Below the pieces are notes generated by a model that was not told the origin of the DNA, searched no databases, and worked only from the letters and a program-made list of their open reading frames with translations. Position numbers and translations under genes: made by a program. From contig NZ_CP102332.1 of assembly GCF_024600715.1 (NCBI RefSeq), positions 3,038,001-3,102,000 of the forward strand: a DNA stretch of 64,000 bases, given 5' to 3'. Every line of letters begins with the position of its first letter. Within the stretch, counting starts at the first letter, position 1. Positions 10,274 to 19,029 of this stretch are shown piece by piece. The DNA is from Streptomyces changanensis. Its GTDB lineage: Bacteria; Actinomycetota; Actinomycetes; Streptomycetales; Streptomycetaceae.

Positions 10274-11566
10274 TCAGTGGGCGAGGCCGGCGTCCCGGAA
10301 CGCGTCCAGGCTCGGGCGGATGGTCGCGGTGGGACCGGTCGTCGGGGCGACCGCGTCCAGGGTCTTGAGGCCGTCGCCGGTGTTGAGGACGACGGTGGTG
10401 AGGGTCGGGTCGAGGAGGCCCTGCTCGACGAGCTTGCGCGTCACGCCCACCGTCACGCCGCCCGCCGTCTCGGCGAAGATGCCCTCGGTGCGGGCCAGCA
10501 GCTTGATCGCGTCGACGACCTGCGCGTCGTCCACGTCCTCCACCGCGCCGCCGGTGCGGCGGGCGATGTCGAGGACGTACGGTCCGTCCGCCGGGTTGCC
10601 GATGGCGAGCGACTTGGCGATCGTGTTCGGCTTCTGCGGGCGCACGACGTCGTGGCCGGCCTTGAAGGCGGCCGACACCGGGGAGCAGCCCTCCGCCTGG
10701 GCGCCGAAGATCCTGTACGGCCTGTCCTCGACCAGGCCCAGCCGGATCAGTTCCTGCAGCCCCTTGTCGATCTTCGTCAGCTGCGAGCCGGACGCGATCG
10801 GGATCACCAGCTGGTCGGGGAGCCGCCACCCGAGCTGCTCGCAGATCTCGTACGCGAGGGTCTTGGAGCCCTCGGCGTAGTACGGGCGGAGGTTGACGTT
10901 GACGAAGCCCCAGCCCTCGCCGAGCGGGTCGCCGATGAGCTCCGAGCAGAAGCGGTTGACGTCGTCGTACGTGCCCTCGATGCCGACGAGGTCGCCGCCG
11001 TAGACCGCGGCCATGACGACCTTGCCCTGCTCCAGGTCGTGCGGGATGAACACGCACGAGCGGAAGCCGGCGCGGGCGGCGGCGGCGCCCACCGCGCCCG
11101 CGAGGTTGCCGGTGGAGGAGCAGGACAGGGTGGTGAAGCCGAAGGCGCGGGCGGCCTCCAGGGCCTGGGCGACCACGCGGTCCTTGAAGGAGTGGGTCGG
11201 GTTCCCGGAGTCGTCCTTGACGAACAGCCTGCCCGGCGCGACGCCCAGCTCGCGGGCGAGGTTGTCGGCCCGCACGAGGGGCGTCCAGCCGGGGTTCAGG
11301 TTGGGCTTGTCGGCGACGTCGGCCGGGACGGGCAGGAGGGGGGCGTAGCGCCAGATGTTGGCCGGGCCGGCCTCGATCCGCTTGCGCAGCTCCTCCGGGT
11401 CGCCGGCCGGGAGGTCGTAGGCCACTTCGAGGGGGCCGAAACAGAACTCGCAGGCGAAGATCGGGCCGAGCGCGAAGCGCTCACCGCATTCGCGACAGGA
11501 GAGTCCGGCGGCGGGGCCGAGGTCGACGGAGGTGGCGCTGGTGGGTGCGGTGGTCTGCACAGCCAT
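10274..11566 (-). CDS. thrC: Threonine synthase
   Basis: This 430-residue PLP enzyme converts O-phosphohomoserine to threonine. The N-terminus carries two CxxC pairs (Cys24/27 and Cys39/42), a zinc-ribbon-like cap seen in one branch of the family. The PLP lysine lies in NPTHSFKDRV, and a glycine-rich phosphate loop (SCSSTGNLAGAVG) follows. The start is an ATG 20 nt downstream of a SAM-I riboswitch. The ribosome site is not strong (AAAGGG about 12 nt upstream), so access to it may be what the riboswitch controls. It is followed by the sulfur-carrier gene. Confidence 0.97.
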   Translation of the reverse strand: MAVQTTAPTSATSVDLGPAAGLSCRECGERFALGPIFACEFCFGPLEVAYDLPAGDPEELRKRIEAGPANIWRYAPLLPVPADVADKPNLNPGWTPLVRADNLARELGVAPGRLFVKDDSGNPTHSFKDRVVAQALEAARAFGFTTLSCSSTGNLAGAVGAAAARAGFRSCVFIPHDLEQGKVVMAAVYGGDLVGIEGTYDDVNRFCSELIGDPLGEGWGFVNVNLRPYYAEGSKTLAYEICEQLGWRLPDQLVIPIASGSQLTKIDKGLQELIRLGLVEDRPYRIFGAQAEGCSPVSAAFKAGHDVVRPQKPNTIAKSLAIGNPADGPYVLDIARRTGGAVEDVDDAQVVDAIKLLARTEGIFAETAGGVTVGVTRKLVEQGLLDPTLTTVVLNTGDGLKTLDAVAPTTGPTATIRPSLDAFRDAGLAH

Positions 11567-11586
11567 GGGAGGCGAGGCCCTTTCTC

Positions 11587-11732
11587 CTCATCTTTCTCAC
11601 TGGCGTCTTTCGCCGTGAGACGGATTTGGCACCTTCCCTAGCCGGGGACCTCGCGGGCACGTGCGCGTGCGAGACCGACTGGAGGGTTGCCGGGGCTTCA
11701 TCGGGCCGTTTCCCTCTGCCCCTCTGGATGAG
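11587..11732 (-). promoter_or_regulatory. SAM-I (S-box) riboswitch
   Basis: The minus-strand leader of thrC shows the S-box core in order: P1 strand CTCATC, AGAGGGGCAGAGGGA, GGCCCGATGAAGCCCCGGCAACC, AGGTGCCAAATCC, a P4 hairpin with loop GAAA, and the closing P1 strand GATGAG. All strongly conserved S-box blocks are present. The element ends 20 nt before the thrC start. I see no terminator stem and U tract between it and the ATG. The 3' strand of P1 runs straight into GAGAAAGGG, the only purine-rich stretch upstream of the start, so control of translation is the likelier mode. Confidence 0.96.
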
Positions 11733-11881
11733 CGGTATGTGGTTGTCGGCGCGGGACCCCGGCATGCGGGCGTCTCACGCGTTGTTCAAGACTGTAACCG
11801 AAGGGGTGGGTGTCCGAGAGGGGCGTCCGACCTACGAGATGGATCACCTGCGGTTGTGGGACGACCCGAGGAGAGGCGCGC

Positions 11882-12838
11882 GTGCTGGAAGAGGTGGAGC
11901 GCTGGCTGGAGCGGCGGTCCTGGTCCGTGGCCGACCGGCCCGTGGACCGGCTGCTCGCCGCCAAGCGGGCCCGCGGCACGACGGTGAGCGTCGTCCTGCC
12001 CGCGCTGGACGAGGAGGCGACGGTCGGCGAGATCGTCACCGTGATCCGGCGGGAGCTGATGTCGGAAGCGGTGCCGCTCGTCGACGAGCTCGTCGTCCTC
12101 GACTCCGGCTCGACCGACCGCACGGCCGAGGTCGCCGCGGCGGCCGGCGCGCGCGTGGTGGCGCGGGACGACGTGCTGCCGCGGATACCCGCCGTCCCGG
12201 GCAAGGGCGAGGTGCTGTGGCGCTCCCTGCTGGTGACCGGCGGGGACGTGGTGTGCTTCGTCGACGCCGACCTGCGTGAGTTCCGCGCGGACTTCGTGAC
12301 GGGCATCGTGGGGCCGCTGCTGACCGACCCGGACGTCGAGTTCGTGAAGGCCACGTACGACCGGCCGCTCGGCTCCGGACCCGCCGCCGGGCAGGGCGGA
12401 CGGGTGACGGAGCTGGTCGCGCGGCCGCTGCTGAACCTGCACTGGCCGCAGCTGGCCGGGTTCGTCCAGCCGCTCGGCGGGGAGTACGCGGCCCGTCGCT
12501 CGCTGCTGGAGCGGCTGCCCTTCCCGGTGGGGTACGGCGTGGAACTGGCGCTGCTGGTGGACGCGCTGCACCTGGTGGGGCTGGACGCGCTGGCGCAGGT
12601 CGACGTGGGCGTGCGCCTCCACCGCCACCAGGACGACCGGGCGCTGGGGCGGATGGCCGCGGCGATCTACCGCACGGCCCAGCTGCGGCTGTCGCGCGGG
12701 CACCTGGTGCGGCCGCGGCTGACGCAGTTCGAGCGCACCGAGGCGGGGTTCGCGCCGCGTACCCACCCGGTGGACACGGAGGAGCGCCCGCCGATGGTCG
12801 AGGTGGCGGAGTACGTGCGGAAGCGCCGGGTGGCCTGA
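11882..12838 (+). CDS. gpgS: Glucosyl-3-phosphoglycerate synthase
   Basis: The product is 318 residues from a GTG preceded by GAGGAGAGG. It is a GT-A fold glycosyltransferase with VVLPALDEEATVGE near the N-terminus, LDSGSTDRT, and a metal-binding VDADL in place of DxD. GpgS transfers glucose from a nucleotide sugar to 3-phosphoglycerate, the first step to glucosylglycerate, a compatible solute, and in mycobacteria to methylglucose lipopolysaccharide. Its neighbour is otsA, so the locus groups two solute pathways that share sugar nucleotides. Upstream in-frame codons back to 11810 lack a ribosome site and are not counted. Confidence 0.93.
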   Translation: MLEEVERWLERRSWSVADRPVDRLLAAKRARGTTVSVVLPALDEEATVGEIVTVIRRELMSEAVPLVDELVVLDSGSTDRTAEVAAAAGARVVARDDVLPRIPAVPGKGEVLWRSLLVTGGDVVCFVDADLREFRADFVTGIVGPLLTDPDVEFVKATYDRPLGSGPAAGQGGRVTELVARPLLNLHWPQLAGFVQPLGGEYAARRSLLERLPFPVGYGVELALLVDALHLVGLDALAQVDVGVRLHRHQDDRALGRMAAAIYRTAQLRLSRGHLVRPRLTQFERTEAGFAPRTHPVDTEERPPMVEVAEYVRKRRVA

Positions 12839-12897
12839 CGGCCGGCGGGTTCGTTTCCGCACGTTTGAGCGTTTCCGGCGCGGGCTAGGTTGGCCTC

Positions 12898-14277
12898 ATG
12901 GTCTCGGACATCCTGGTGGCATCGAATCGCGGTCCGGTCAGCTACGCGCTGCGGGAGGACGGCGAGCTGGAGGCGAGGCGCGGTGGCGGGGGCCTGGTCT
13001 CCGGGCTCTCCGCGATCGGGCCCGACGCGGGCGCGGTGTGGGTGTGCGCCGCGCTGGGCGACGGCGACCGCGAGGCGGTGCGCCGGGGCGTCGGCGAGAC
13101 GGGCGTCCGCATGCTGGACATCGACGCGGAGACGCACGCCGCCGCCTACAACGGCATCGCCAACTCCGTGCTGTGGTTCGTGCACCACATGCTCTACCAG
13201 ACGCCCCTGGAGCCGGCCTTCGACGCGGAGTTCCGCACGCGCTGGGAGGCGTACCGGGCGTACAACCGCGCCTTCGCCGAGGCGCTCGCGGCGGAGGCGG
13301 CCCCGGGCGCGGCGGTCCTCATCCAGGACTACCACCTCGCGCTGGCCCCCGGCATGCTCCGCGAGCTCCGCCCCGACCTGCGCATCGGCCACTTCTCGCA
13401 CACCCCGTGGGCGCCGCCGGACTACTTCGGCATGCTCCCCGACGACGTCGCCCGCGAGCTGCTGCGCGGGATGCTCGGCGCGGACCGGCTCGGCTTCCTC
13501 ACCCGCCGCTGGGCGGACTCCTTCGCCGCCTGCTGCGAGCGGCTCGTCGGCGGCACGGGCGACACGCGGATCGGCGTGCACGGCCTGGGCGCCGACGCCG
13601 ACTTCCTGCGCGCCCGCTCGCGCGAGGCGGACGTCGAGGACCGCATGGCGACGCTGCGGGAGCAGATCGGCGGGGCGGACCGGAAGACCGTCATCCGCGT
13701 GGACCGCACGGAGCTGTCGAAGAACATCGTGCGCGGCCTGCTCTCCTACCGGGCGCTGCTGGAGGAGCACCCCGAGTGGCGCGAGCGGGTCGTCCACATC
13801 GCCTTCGCCTACCCCTCCCGCCAGGACCTCGCCGTGTACCGGGAGTACACCGCGGAGGTCTCCCGGCTGGCGGACGAGATCAACACCGCGTACGGCACGG
13901 ACGGCTGGACGCCGGTCCTGCTGCACGTGAAGGACGACTTCGCCCGCTCCCTCGCCGCGTACCGCCTCGCCGACGTGGCGCTGGTCAACCCCATCAGGGA
14001 CGGCATGAACCTGGTCGCCAAGGAGGTCCCGGTCGTCTCCGACGGGGGCTGCGCCCTGGTCCTGTCCCGCGAGGCCGGGGCGCACGAGGAGCTCGGCGAC
14101 GCCGCGGTGACGGTCAACCCGTACGACGTCACCGGCACCGCCCGGGCCCTGCACGAGGCGCTCTCCATGCCGGCCGCCGAACGCGCCGAACGCACCGAGC
14201 GCCTCGCCGCCGCGGCCACCGCCCTCCCGCCGCAGCGCTGGTTCCTCGACCAGCTGGAGGCCCTCCGCGCCCTGTGA
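12898..14277 (+). CDS. otsA: Trehalose-6-phosphate synthase
   Basis: This 459-residue GT20 retaining glycosyltransferase joins glucose from a nucleotide sugar to glucose-6-phosphate. Family landmarks are SNRGPVSY at the N-terminus, the GGGGLVSGL loop, QDYHLAL, HTPWAPPDYF, RVDRTELSKNI and the C-terminal GMNLVAKE that contacts the nucleotide. It begins 59 bp after gpgS. It converges with otsB, which removes the phosphate, across a strong shared terminator. Confidence 0.95.
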   Translation: MVSDILVASNRGPVSYALREDGELEARRGGGGLVSGLSAIGPDAGAVWVCAALGDGDREAVRRGVGETGVRMLDIDAETHAAAYNGIANSVLWFVHHMLYQTPLEPAFDAEFRTRWEAYRAYNRAFAEALAAEAAPGAAVLIQDYHLALAPGMLRELRPDLRIGHFSHTPWAPPDYFGMLPDDVARELLRGMLGADRLGFLTRRWADSFAACCERLVGGTGDTRIGVHGLGADADFLRARSREADVEDRMATLREQIGGADRKTVIRVDRTELSKNIVRGLLSYRALLEEHPEWRERVVHIAFAYPSRQDLAVYREYTAEVSRLADEINTAYGTDGWTPVLLHVKDDFARSLAAYRLADVALVNPIRDGMNLVAKEVPVVSDGGCALVLSREAGAHEELGDAAVTVNPYDVTGTARALHEALSMPAAERAERTERLAAAATALPPQRWFLDQLEALRAL

Positions 14278-14297
14278 CCCCGGCGGGTCCCGCCCGT

Positions 14298-14345
14298 GCG
14301 TACGGCGAACGGCCCCGGCGTGTGCCGGGGCCGTTCGCCGTACGC
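14298..14345. terminator. Bidirectional terminator between otsA and otsB
   Basis: A perfect 22-bp inverted repeat (14298-14319 and 14324-14345) with a 4-nt GTGT loop sits between convergent genes. It should fold in RNA from either strand. Confidence 0.9.
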
Positions 14346-14380
14346 GGGCATGCAACGTATGCGCCGCCCGGGCTGTTCGG

Positions 14381-15232
14381 TCAGTGCGGGAGGGCGCGGG
14401 CCAGGGAGGCGAGGAAGCCGACCACGGCGGCCGGGCCCGGGAGGGTGAGGTCGGCGCGGGCGGCGAGGGTGCTCACCTCGTCGCTGCCGCTGCACACCAG
14501 CAGGCCCGGGACGCCCTCGGCGCGGAGCTTCTCCACCGCGGCGAAGGCCGGCAGGTCACCCAGGTCGTCCCCCGCGTACAGGACCGCCCCGGCGCCCGTG
14601 GCGCGCACGTGCTCCAGGAGCGCCTCGCCCTTGTCCATCCCGGGCGGGCGCAGCTCCAGGACCATGCGGCCCGGTTCCACGACGAGCCCGTGCCGGGTGG
14701 CCAGGTCGGCGAGGGGATCCACCAGGGCGTCGAACGCCGCCTGCGGGTCGGTCGCGCGGCGCGTGTGGACGGCGACCGCGCGGCCCTTCTCCTCGATCCA
14801 CGTCCCGGGCCACGCGCCGGCCCGCTCCAGGACGCCGGGCAGTTCGGCGCGCGCCGCCGCGACGCCCGGGTGCTCGGGGGCGGCGCGGACCTCGCCGGTG
14901 CGGGCGTCCCAGCGTTCGGCGCCGTAGTGGCCGAGGACGACGAGGCGGTCCAGGCCCGGCACCCCGGCGAAGCCGCCGTACCGGACCGCGACGCCGGCCG
15001 GGCGCCCGGTGACCACCGCGACGGAGCCGACGCACGGGGCCAGCTCGGCGAGCGCGGGCACGGCGTCCGGGTGGGCGCGGGCCTGCTCGGGGTCGGCGAC
15101 GATCGGCGCGAGGGTCCCGTCGAAGTCGACGGCCACGACGGCGGTGCGGGGCCGCGCCAGGATCGCGGCCAGGCCCTCACGACCGGCGGCCGTGGCGGGC
15201 ACGGGAAGGCTGTCATCCGGGTAACTGGACAT
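14381..15232 (-). CDS. otsB: Trehalose-phosphatase
   Basis: This 283-residue HAD-superfamily phosphatase has the catalytic motif DFDGTLAPI, motif II VVTGRP, GHYGAER, and the terminal metal motif GDDLGDLPAF. It dephosphorylates trehalose-6-phosphate made by OtsA. The ATG at 15232 gives MSSYPDD; longer frames upstream run into repeat DNA and have no ribosome site. It is transcribed toward otsA, so the two enzymes of the pathway are encoded convergently rather than as an operon. Confidence 0.94.
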   Translation of the reverse strand: MSSYPDDSLPVPATAAGREGLAAILARPRTAVVAVDFDGTLAPIVADPEQARAHPDAVPALAELAPCVGSVAVVTGRPAGVAVRYGGFAGVPGLDRLVVLGHYGAERWDARTGEVRAAPEHPGVAAARAELPGVLERAGAWPGTWIEEKGRAVAVHTRRATDPQAAFDALVDPLADLATRHGLVVEPGRMVLELRPPGMDKGEALLEHVRATGAGAVLYAGDDLGDLPAFAAVEKLRAEGVPGLLVCSGSDEVSTLAARADLTLPGPAAVVGFLASLARALPH

Positions 15233-15471
15233 GTGTGCGTACCTATCCCGTACGCCCCCGGGACACACCTCCCCGCCCCGGCCGCGTCCGGCCGCCGCCG
15301 ACACCGAGCCACCGCGTCACCCCGGGGACGCCCCGCGCCGAAGCCCTCACCGGACCCGCTCCCGGCCGCGGAGTACCCGCCGTGGCGGGAGGACCGGACC
15401 GCGCGGGCGCGGCCGCCACCTCCGACACCCGCCGCGAACCCCAGGGCCACCCGCCCGTGGCCGGACGGCCG

Positions 15472-15999
15472 TCCCACGCCCCCGGGACGCCCCACGGCCG
15501 CGGAGGAACCGCCACAGCGGGACGCACGGGCCGCGAAGCGGCGGCGGCCACAGTCCCCCGCCCTCCCTGCGAAGCCCCCCGGCGGCAGACACCCCGGGCC
15601 GCCACGCGGCTGTCCCGCGCCCCCGGGACGCCCCCGCGGCCGCGGAGGAACCACCACAGCGGGACCTACAGGCCGCGAAGGGGCGGCGGCCATAGTCCCC
15701 CGCCCTCCCTGCGAAGCCCAGCGGCAGACACCCCGGGCCGCCACGCGGCTGTCCCGCGCCCCCGGGACGCCCCACGGCCGCGGAGGAACCACCGTGGCGG
15801 GACGCGCGGGCCGCGAAGGGGTGGCGGCCGCAGTCCCCCCGTCCTCCCTGGCAAGCCCACCCCGCAGCAGACACCCCCGGCCACCACACCCCGCGGCCGT
15901 CCCGCACCTTGGGACGCCCCACGGCCGCGGAGGAACCGCCGCAGCGGGACCTACAGGCCGCGGAGGGGTGGTGGCCGCGGCCGGCAGTGCCCCGCGGCG
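15472..15999. repeat. Tandem repeat of ~140-148 bp, about 3.7 copies
   Basis: Copies begin at 15472, 15613, 15752 and 15900, each starting TCCC(G/A)C then GGGACGCCC, GGCCGCGGAGGAACC and a shared AGCGGGAC block. The last copy is truncated. Copies differ by substitutions and small indels whose lengths are not multiples of three, so a coding role is unlikely. The whole 15233-16295 gap carries no supportable gene. Confidence 0.9.
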
Positions 16000-16049
16000 G
16001 CGCTCCCGGCCGGTGGCCGTCGGCCGCGGGCCCCCGGCGCGTCCGGGGC

Positions 16050-16215
16050 TCCGGCGCGATGGGCCCCGGCGCGTCCGCGCTGGGCGGGCGTCCGGCGCGG
16101 CGGGCGGGTGGATGTCCGGCGCGTCCGGCGTTCCGGCGCGATGGGCTCCGGCGCGTCCGCGCCGGGCGGGCGTCCGGCGCGTCGGGCGGGTGGGTGTCCG
16201 GCGCGACCGCGGTGC
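16050..16215. repeat. Two tandem copies of an 82-bp unit
   Basis: Copies start at 16050 and 16132 with TCCGGCGCGATGGGC. They also share CGGGCGTCCGGCGCG and GGGCGGGTGG. They differ at a handful of positions. This family is distinct from the 140-bp repeat just upstream. Confidence 0.85.
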
Positions 16216-16245
16216 GGTTTCGGCGTGCCCGGGGTCCACGCGGGC

Positions 16246-16276
16246 CGACCCCCGCCGGGGTCCCCGGTGGGGGTCG
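16246..16276 (-). terminator. Hairpin after the DUF3263 gene
   Basis: A 15-bp stem with one G-U type mismatch (16246-16260 with 16262-16276), 20 bp beyond the stop codon. Confidence 0.65.
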
Positions 16277-16295
16277 CGCCGGCGGGGCGGGTGGG

Positions 16296-16532
16296 TCAGC
16301 GGTGGGATTCTCGGGTGGCGCGCAGGCGGCGGAGGCGGTTGACCGTGACCGGGTCGTGGGCGAGGGCGCGCTCGTCGTCGAGGAGGGCGTTCAGCAGCTG
16401 GTAGTACCGGACCGGCGAGAGGTCCAGCTGCTCGCGGATCGCCCGTTCCTTCGCCCCCGGCCCCGGCCAGGAGCGCCGTTCCATGGCCAGGACCGCGCGG
16501 GCGCGGTCGTCGAGTGCGGGGCGTTCGGTCAT
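16296..16532 (-). CDS. DUF3263 small helical protein
   Basis: The product is 78 residues with the DUF3263 signature: ERRSWPGPGAKERAIRE, then LSPVRYYQLLNALLDD, then DPVTVNRLRRLR. The central part reads as a helix-turn-helix, so nucleic-acid binding is plausible, but no function is established that I know of. It starts just 14 bp downstream of the binding-protein stop on the same strand and may be co-transcribed with it. Confidence 0.9.
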   Translation of the reverse strand: MTERPALDDRARAVLAMERRSWPGPGAKERAIREQLDLSPVRYYQLLNALLDDERALAHDPVTVNRLRRLRATRESHR

Positions 16533-16546
16533 ATCAGCAACTTAAG

Positions 16547-17830
16547 CTACCGCGCCGACGCCGAGGACTGGGCCGACCGGGCGTCCCGGGCGATCTGCTC
16601 CAGGACGGCGCGCGGCTCGCCGCCGGGGGCGACGGCCCGGCCGATGTTCTTCTTCACGCTCTCGCTCACCCGCGCCCACGAGGTGTCGCCGACGGGGTAC
16701 AGCTCCGAGCCGGCCAGCTCCTCCAGGAACGGCCGCATCGCCGCGTGCTGCTCGTCCGCCTCCATGGCGTCGCTCGCGGAGACGGTGACGGGGAGCAGGT
16801 CGTACCGGTCGGAGAAGGCCATGACGTTCTTGTCCTGGTACACGAAGTCCAGGAAGTGGCCTATCTCCTTGCGGTGGCCGTTCTGCTTGAACGCCATCAT
16901 CCAGTCGGCCACGCCGAGCGTCGCCTTGGACTTGCCGGCGACGCCGGGCAGCGGCACCGTGCCGACCTTCACCCCGGCCTTCTCGGCGGTCGCCATCAGC
17001 GTCGGGTGGCCGTTGAGCATGCCGACCTCGCCGCGGACGAAGGCGTCGAACGCCTCCTGCCGGTCGAGTTCACCGGGGGCGACGGGGCCGGTGAGGCCCT
17101 TGCCGACGAGTTCCTTCTTCAACCAGCCGAACGTCTCGACGTTCGCGGGCGAGTCGATCTGGTACGCGGTGCCGGTCGTGTCCCGGTAGCCGCCGCCACC
17201 GCCGAGCAGCCACATCATGGTCTCGGCCTGGGACTCCTCGGGCCCGAGCGGCAGCGCGTAGGGGTACTTCACGTCCTTGGCCTTGAGCTTCTGGGCCGCC
17301 TTCTGCAGCTCGTCCCAGCTGCCGGGCGGCGTGGCGCCGGCCTCCTGGAAGAGCTTCTCGTTGAAGAAGAGCATCCGGGTGCTGGCGCCGAACGGCATGC
17401 CGTACTGGGCCCGGTCCACCTCGCCGGCCTGCCGCAGCATGGGCAGGAAGTTCGCCTGGGTGGGGACGGAGAGGAGGGTGTCGGCGGAGTACAGCCGGCC
17501 CGCCCGCGCGTGGTCCGCGTACGCGCCGATCTGCGCCATGTCCGGCGCCTCGCCGCGGTCGACCATCTCGGCGACCTCGCGGTCGACGTCCTTCCAGGAC
17601 AGGACGGTGACGTCGATCTTCACGCCGGGCGTCTTCTTCTCGTACGCGCGGGCCAGTTCGTCCCAGTACTTCTGCGACGTGTTGGCGCTGTTGCTGCCGT
17701 AGTCGGCGGCGACCAGCTTCAGGGTGACCTCTCCGGCGGAATCCGCTCCGCAGCCCGACAGGGTGGCCGTGATCGTCAGTGCGGCCATCGCCGCGGTCAG
17801 TCCCTTGTAGCGGCGCACTGCCTTACCCAC
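16547..17830 (-). CDS. Sugar ABC transporter substrate-binding lipoprotein
   Basis: This is a family-1 extracellular solute-binding protein of about 427 residues. A lipobox TLSGC places the lipidated Cys at residue 27, anchoring it outside the membrane. The body has the usual two-lobe pattern, with a YGMPFGASTRMLFFN hinge strand and GSWDELQ. No permease genes are adjacent, so it must borrow permeases encoded elsewhere; energy could come from the shared ATPase MsiK. I chose the GTG at 17830 because GGAG lies 6 nt before it; the GTG at 17842 has no ribosome site. It is divergent from the SIS gene with dre-like sites between, which suggests an amino-sugar ligand. Confidence 0.9.
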   Translation of the reverse strand: MGKAVRRYKGLTAAMAALTITATLSGCGADSAGEVTLKLVAADYGSNSANTSQKYWDELARAYEKKTPGVKIDVTVLSWKDVDREVAEMVDRGEAPDMAQIGAYADHARAGRLYSADTLLSVPTQANFLPMLRQAGEVDRAQYGMPFGASTRMLFFNEKLFQEAGATPPGSWDELQKAAQKLKAKDVKYPYALPLGPEESQAETMMWLLGGGGGYRDTTGTAYQIDSPANVETFGWLKKELVGKGLTGPVAPGELDRQEAFDAFVRGEVGMLNGHPTLMATAEKAGVKVGTVPLPGVAGKSKATLGVADWMMAFKQNGHRKEIGHFLDFVYQDKNVMAFSDRYDLLPVTVSASDAMEADEQHAAMRPFLEELAGSELYPVGDTSWARVSESVKKNIGRAVAPGGEPRAVLEQIARDARSAQSSASAR

Positions 17831-17875
17831 CCTTTGCTCCACATCGAACGCGAATTCGCTTCCCGGCAGGATAGG

Positions 17876-17901
17876 AGGTCTACACCTAGGTCTAAACCAC
17901 C
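17876..17901. promoter_or_regulatory. Two overlapping dre-like sites (DasR operator)
   Basis: AGGTCTACACCT (17876-17887) and AGGTCTAAACCA (17888-17899) both resemble the DasR element, whose core is TGGTCTAGACCA. They lie between the divergent binding-protein and SIS genes. DasR is the GlcNAc-responsive GntR-type repressor of streptomycetes. Confidence 0.75.
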
Positions 17902-18000
17902 GGGGTTCCTTGGTATCGCTTCCGCAACGCCCGACGACCGGGGGCCTACCGATGGGTACGTTCCGGAGCGTCCGCAGACGACGACAGTGGGAGCCCGCGC

Positions 18001-18903
18001 ATGTCCCGTACCGCCGCCGAGATCACCACCCAGCCGAGCTGCTGGCGCCGCGCCGCGCGGACCGCCGCCGGGGCCCCGGATGTGCTTCCGCGACCGGGTG
18101 AGCGCGTCGCCGTGACCGGCTGCGGCACGTCCTGGTTCATGGCCATCGCCTACGCGGCGCTGCGCGAGGCGGCCGGGGAGGGCGAGACGGACGCGTTCGC
18201 CGCGTCCGAGTTCCCGGTCGGCCGGGCCGCCGCGTACGACCGGGTCGTGGCGATCACCCGGTCCGGGACGACGACGGAGGTGCTGGAGCTGCTGGCGCGG
18301 GTGCGCGGGGTGACGCGCACGGCGGCGCTGACGGCCGACGCGGCGACGCCGGTGGTGGACGCAGCCGACGCGGTGGCCGTGCTGGACTGGGCGGACGAGG
18401 ACTCGGTGGTGCAGACGCGGTTCGCGACGACGGCGCTGGCGTTCCTGCGCGCGGGCCTCGGTCCCGTACCGGGTGTGAAGCCGGTCGAGCTCGCGGCGGT
18501 CGACGCGGAGCTGGCCGTGACGGAACCGCTGCCGGAGGCCGTGCTGGCGGCCGACCAGTGGACGTTCCTCGGACGCGGCTGGACGTACGGGCTGGCACTG
18601 GAGGCGGGGCTGAAGATGCGGGAGGCGGCGGGCGCCTGGACGGAGGCGTACCCGGCGATGGAGTACCGCCACGGCCCGATCTCGATCACCGGGCCCGGCC
18701 GGGTGACGTGGGTGTTCGGTGCCCTGCCGGAGGGGCTGGCGGCCGACGTCGCCCGGGTGGGCGGCACTCTGCACGCCCACGCCTCGGCGGACCCGATGGC
18801 CGACCTGGTGCGGGCCCAGCGGCTCGCCGTGGCCCTGGCGGAGGCGCGCGGCAGCGACCCGGACCGGCCGCGCCACCTCACGCGGAGCGTGATCCTCTCC
18901 TGA
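18001..18903 (+). CDS. SIS-domain sugar isomerase/deaminase (AgaS/GlmS-like)
   Basis: This 300-residue protein has two SIS domains. The first carries VTGCGTSWFMAI and ITRSGTTTEVLE, the phosphosugar-binding loops. The second carries FLGRGWTYGLALEAGLKMREA and the catalytic-type EAYPAMEYRHGP. It lacks the glutaminase domain of GlmS, so it should deaminate or isomerise an amino-sugar phosphate, as AgaS or NagB-type proteins do. The start is supported by GGGAG 9 nt before the ATG. With nagK and nagA next door, it would complete a kinase-deacetylase-deaminase route. Confidence 0.88.
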   Translation: MSRTAAEITTQPSCWRRAARTAAGAPDVLPRPGERVAVTGCGTSWFMAIAYAALREAAGEGETDAFAASEFPVGRAAAYDRVVAITRSGTTTEVLELLARVRGVTRTAALTADAATPVVDAADAVAVLDWADEDSVVQTRFATTALAFLRAGLGPVPGVKPVELAAVDAELAVTEPLPEAVLAADQWTFLGRGWTYGLALEAGLKMREAAGAWTEAYPAMEYRHGPISITGPGRVTWVFGALPEGLAADVARVGGTLHAHASADPMADLVRAQRLAVALAEARGSDPDRPRHLTRSVILS

Positions 18904-19029
18904 CCCGGCGGTCCCCTTCCTCCGGTACGGCCGCCCGGCGGCGCCGTCGCCGGGCGGGCGGCCGGTCGCCCGCGACCGCCCCCCGATCGTCCGCTCATCC
19001 GATTTGTATGCCGGGGCAACAATCAACGA

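Noticed and set aside
15472..16215. CRISPR array
   Set aside because: Units are long and directly adjacent, with no unique spacers and no cas genes.
15235..16404. Frames of up to 389 codons across the tandem repeats
   Set aside because: Repeat copies differ by indels that are not multiples of three, so protein repeats are not maintained in any frame.
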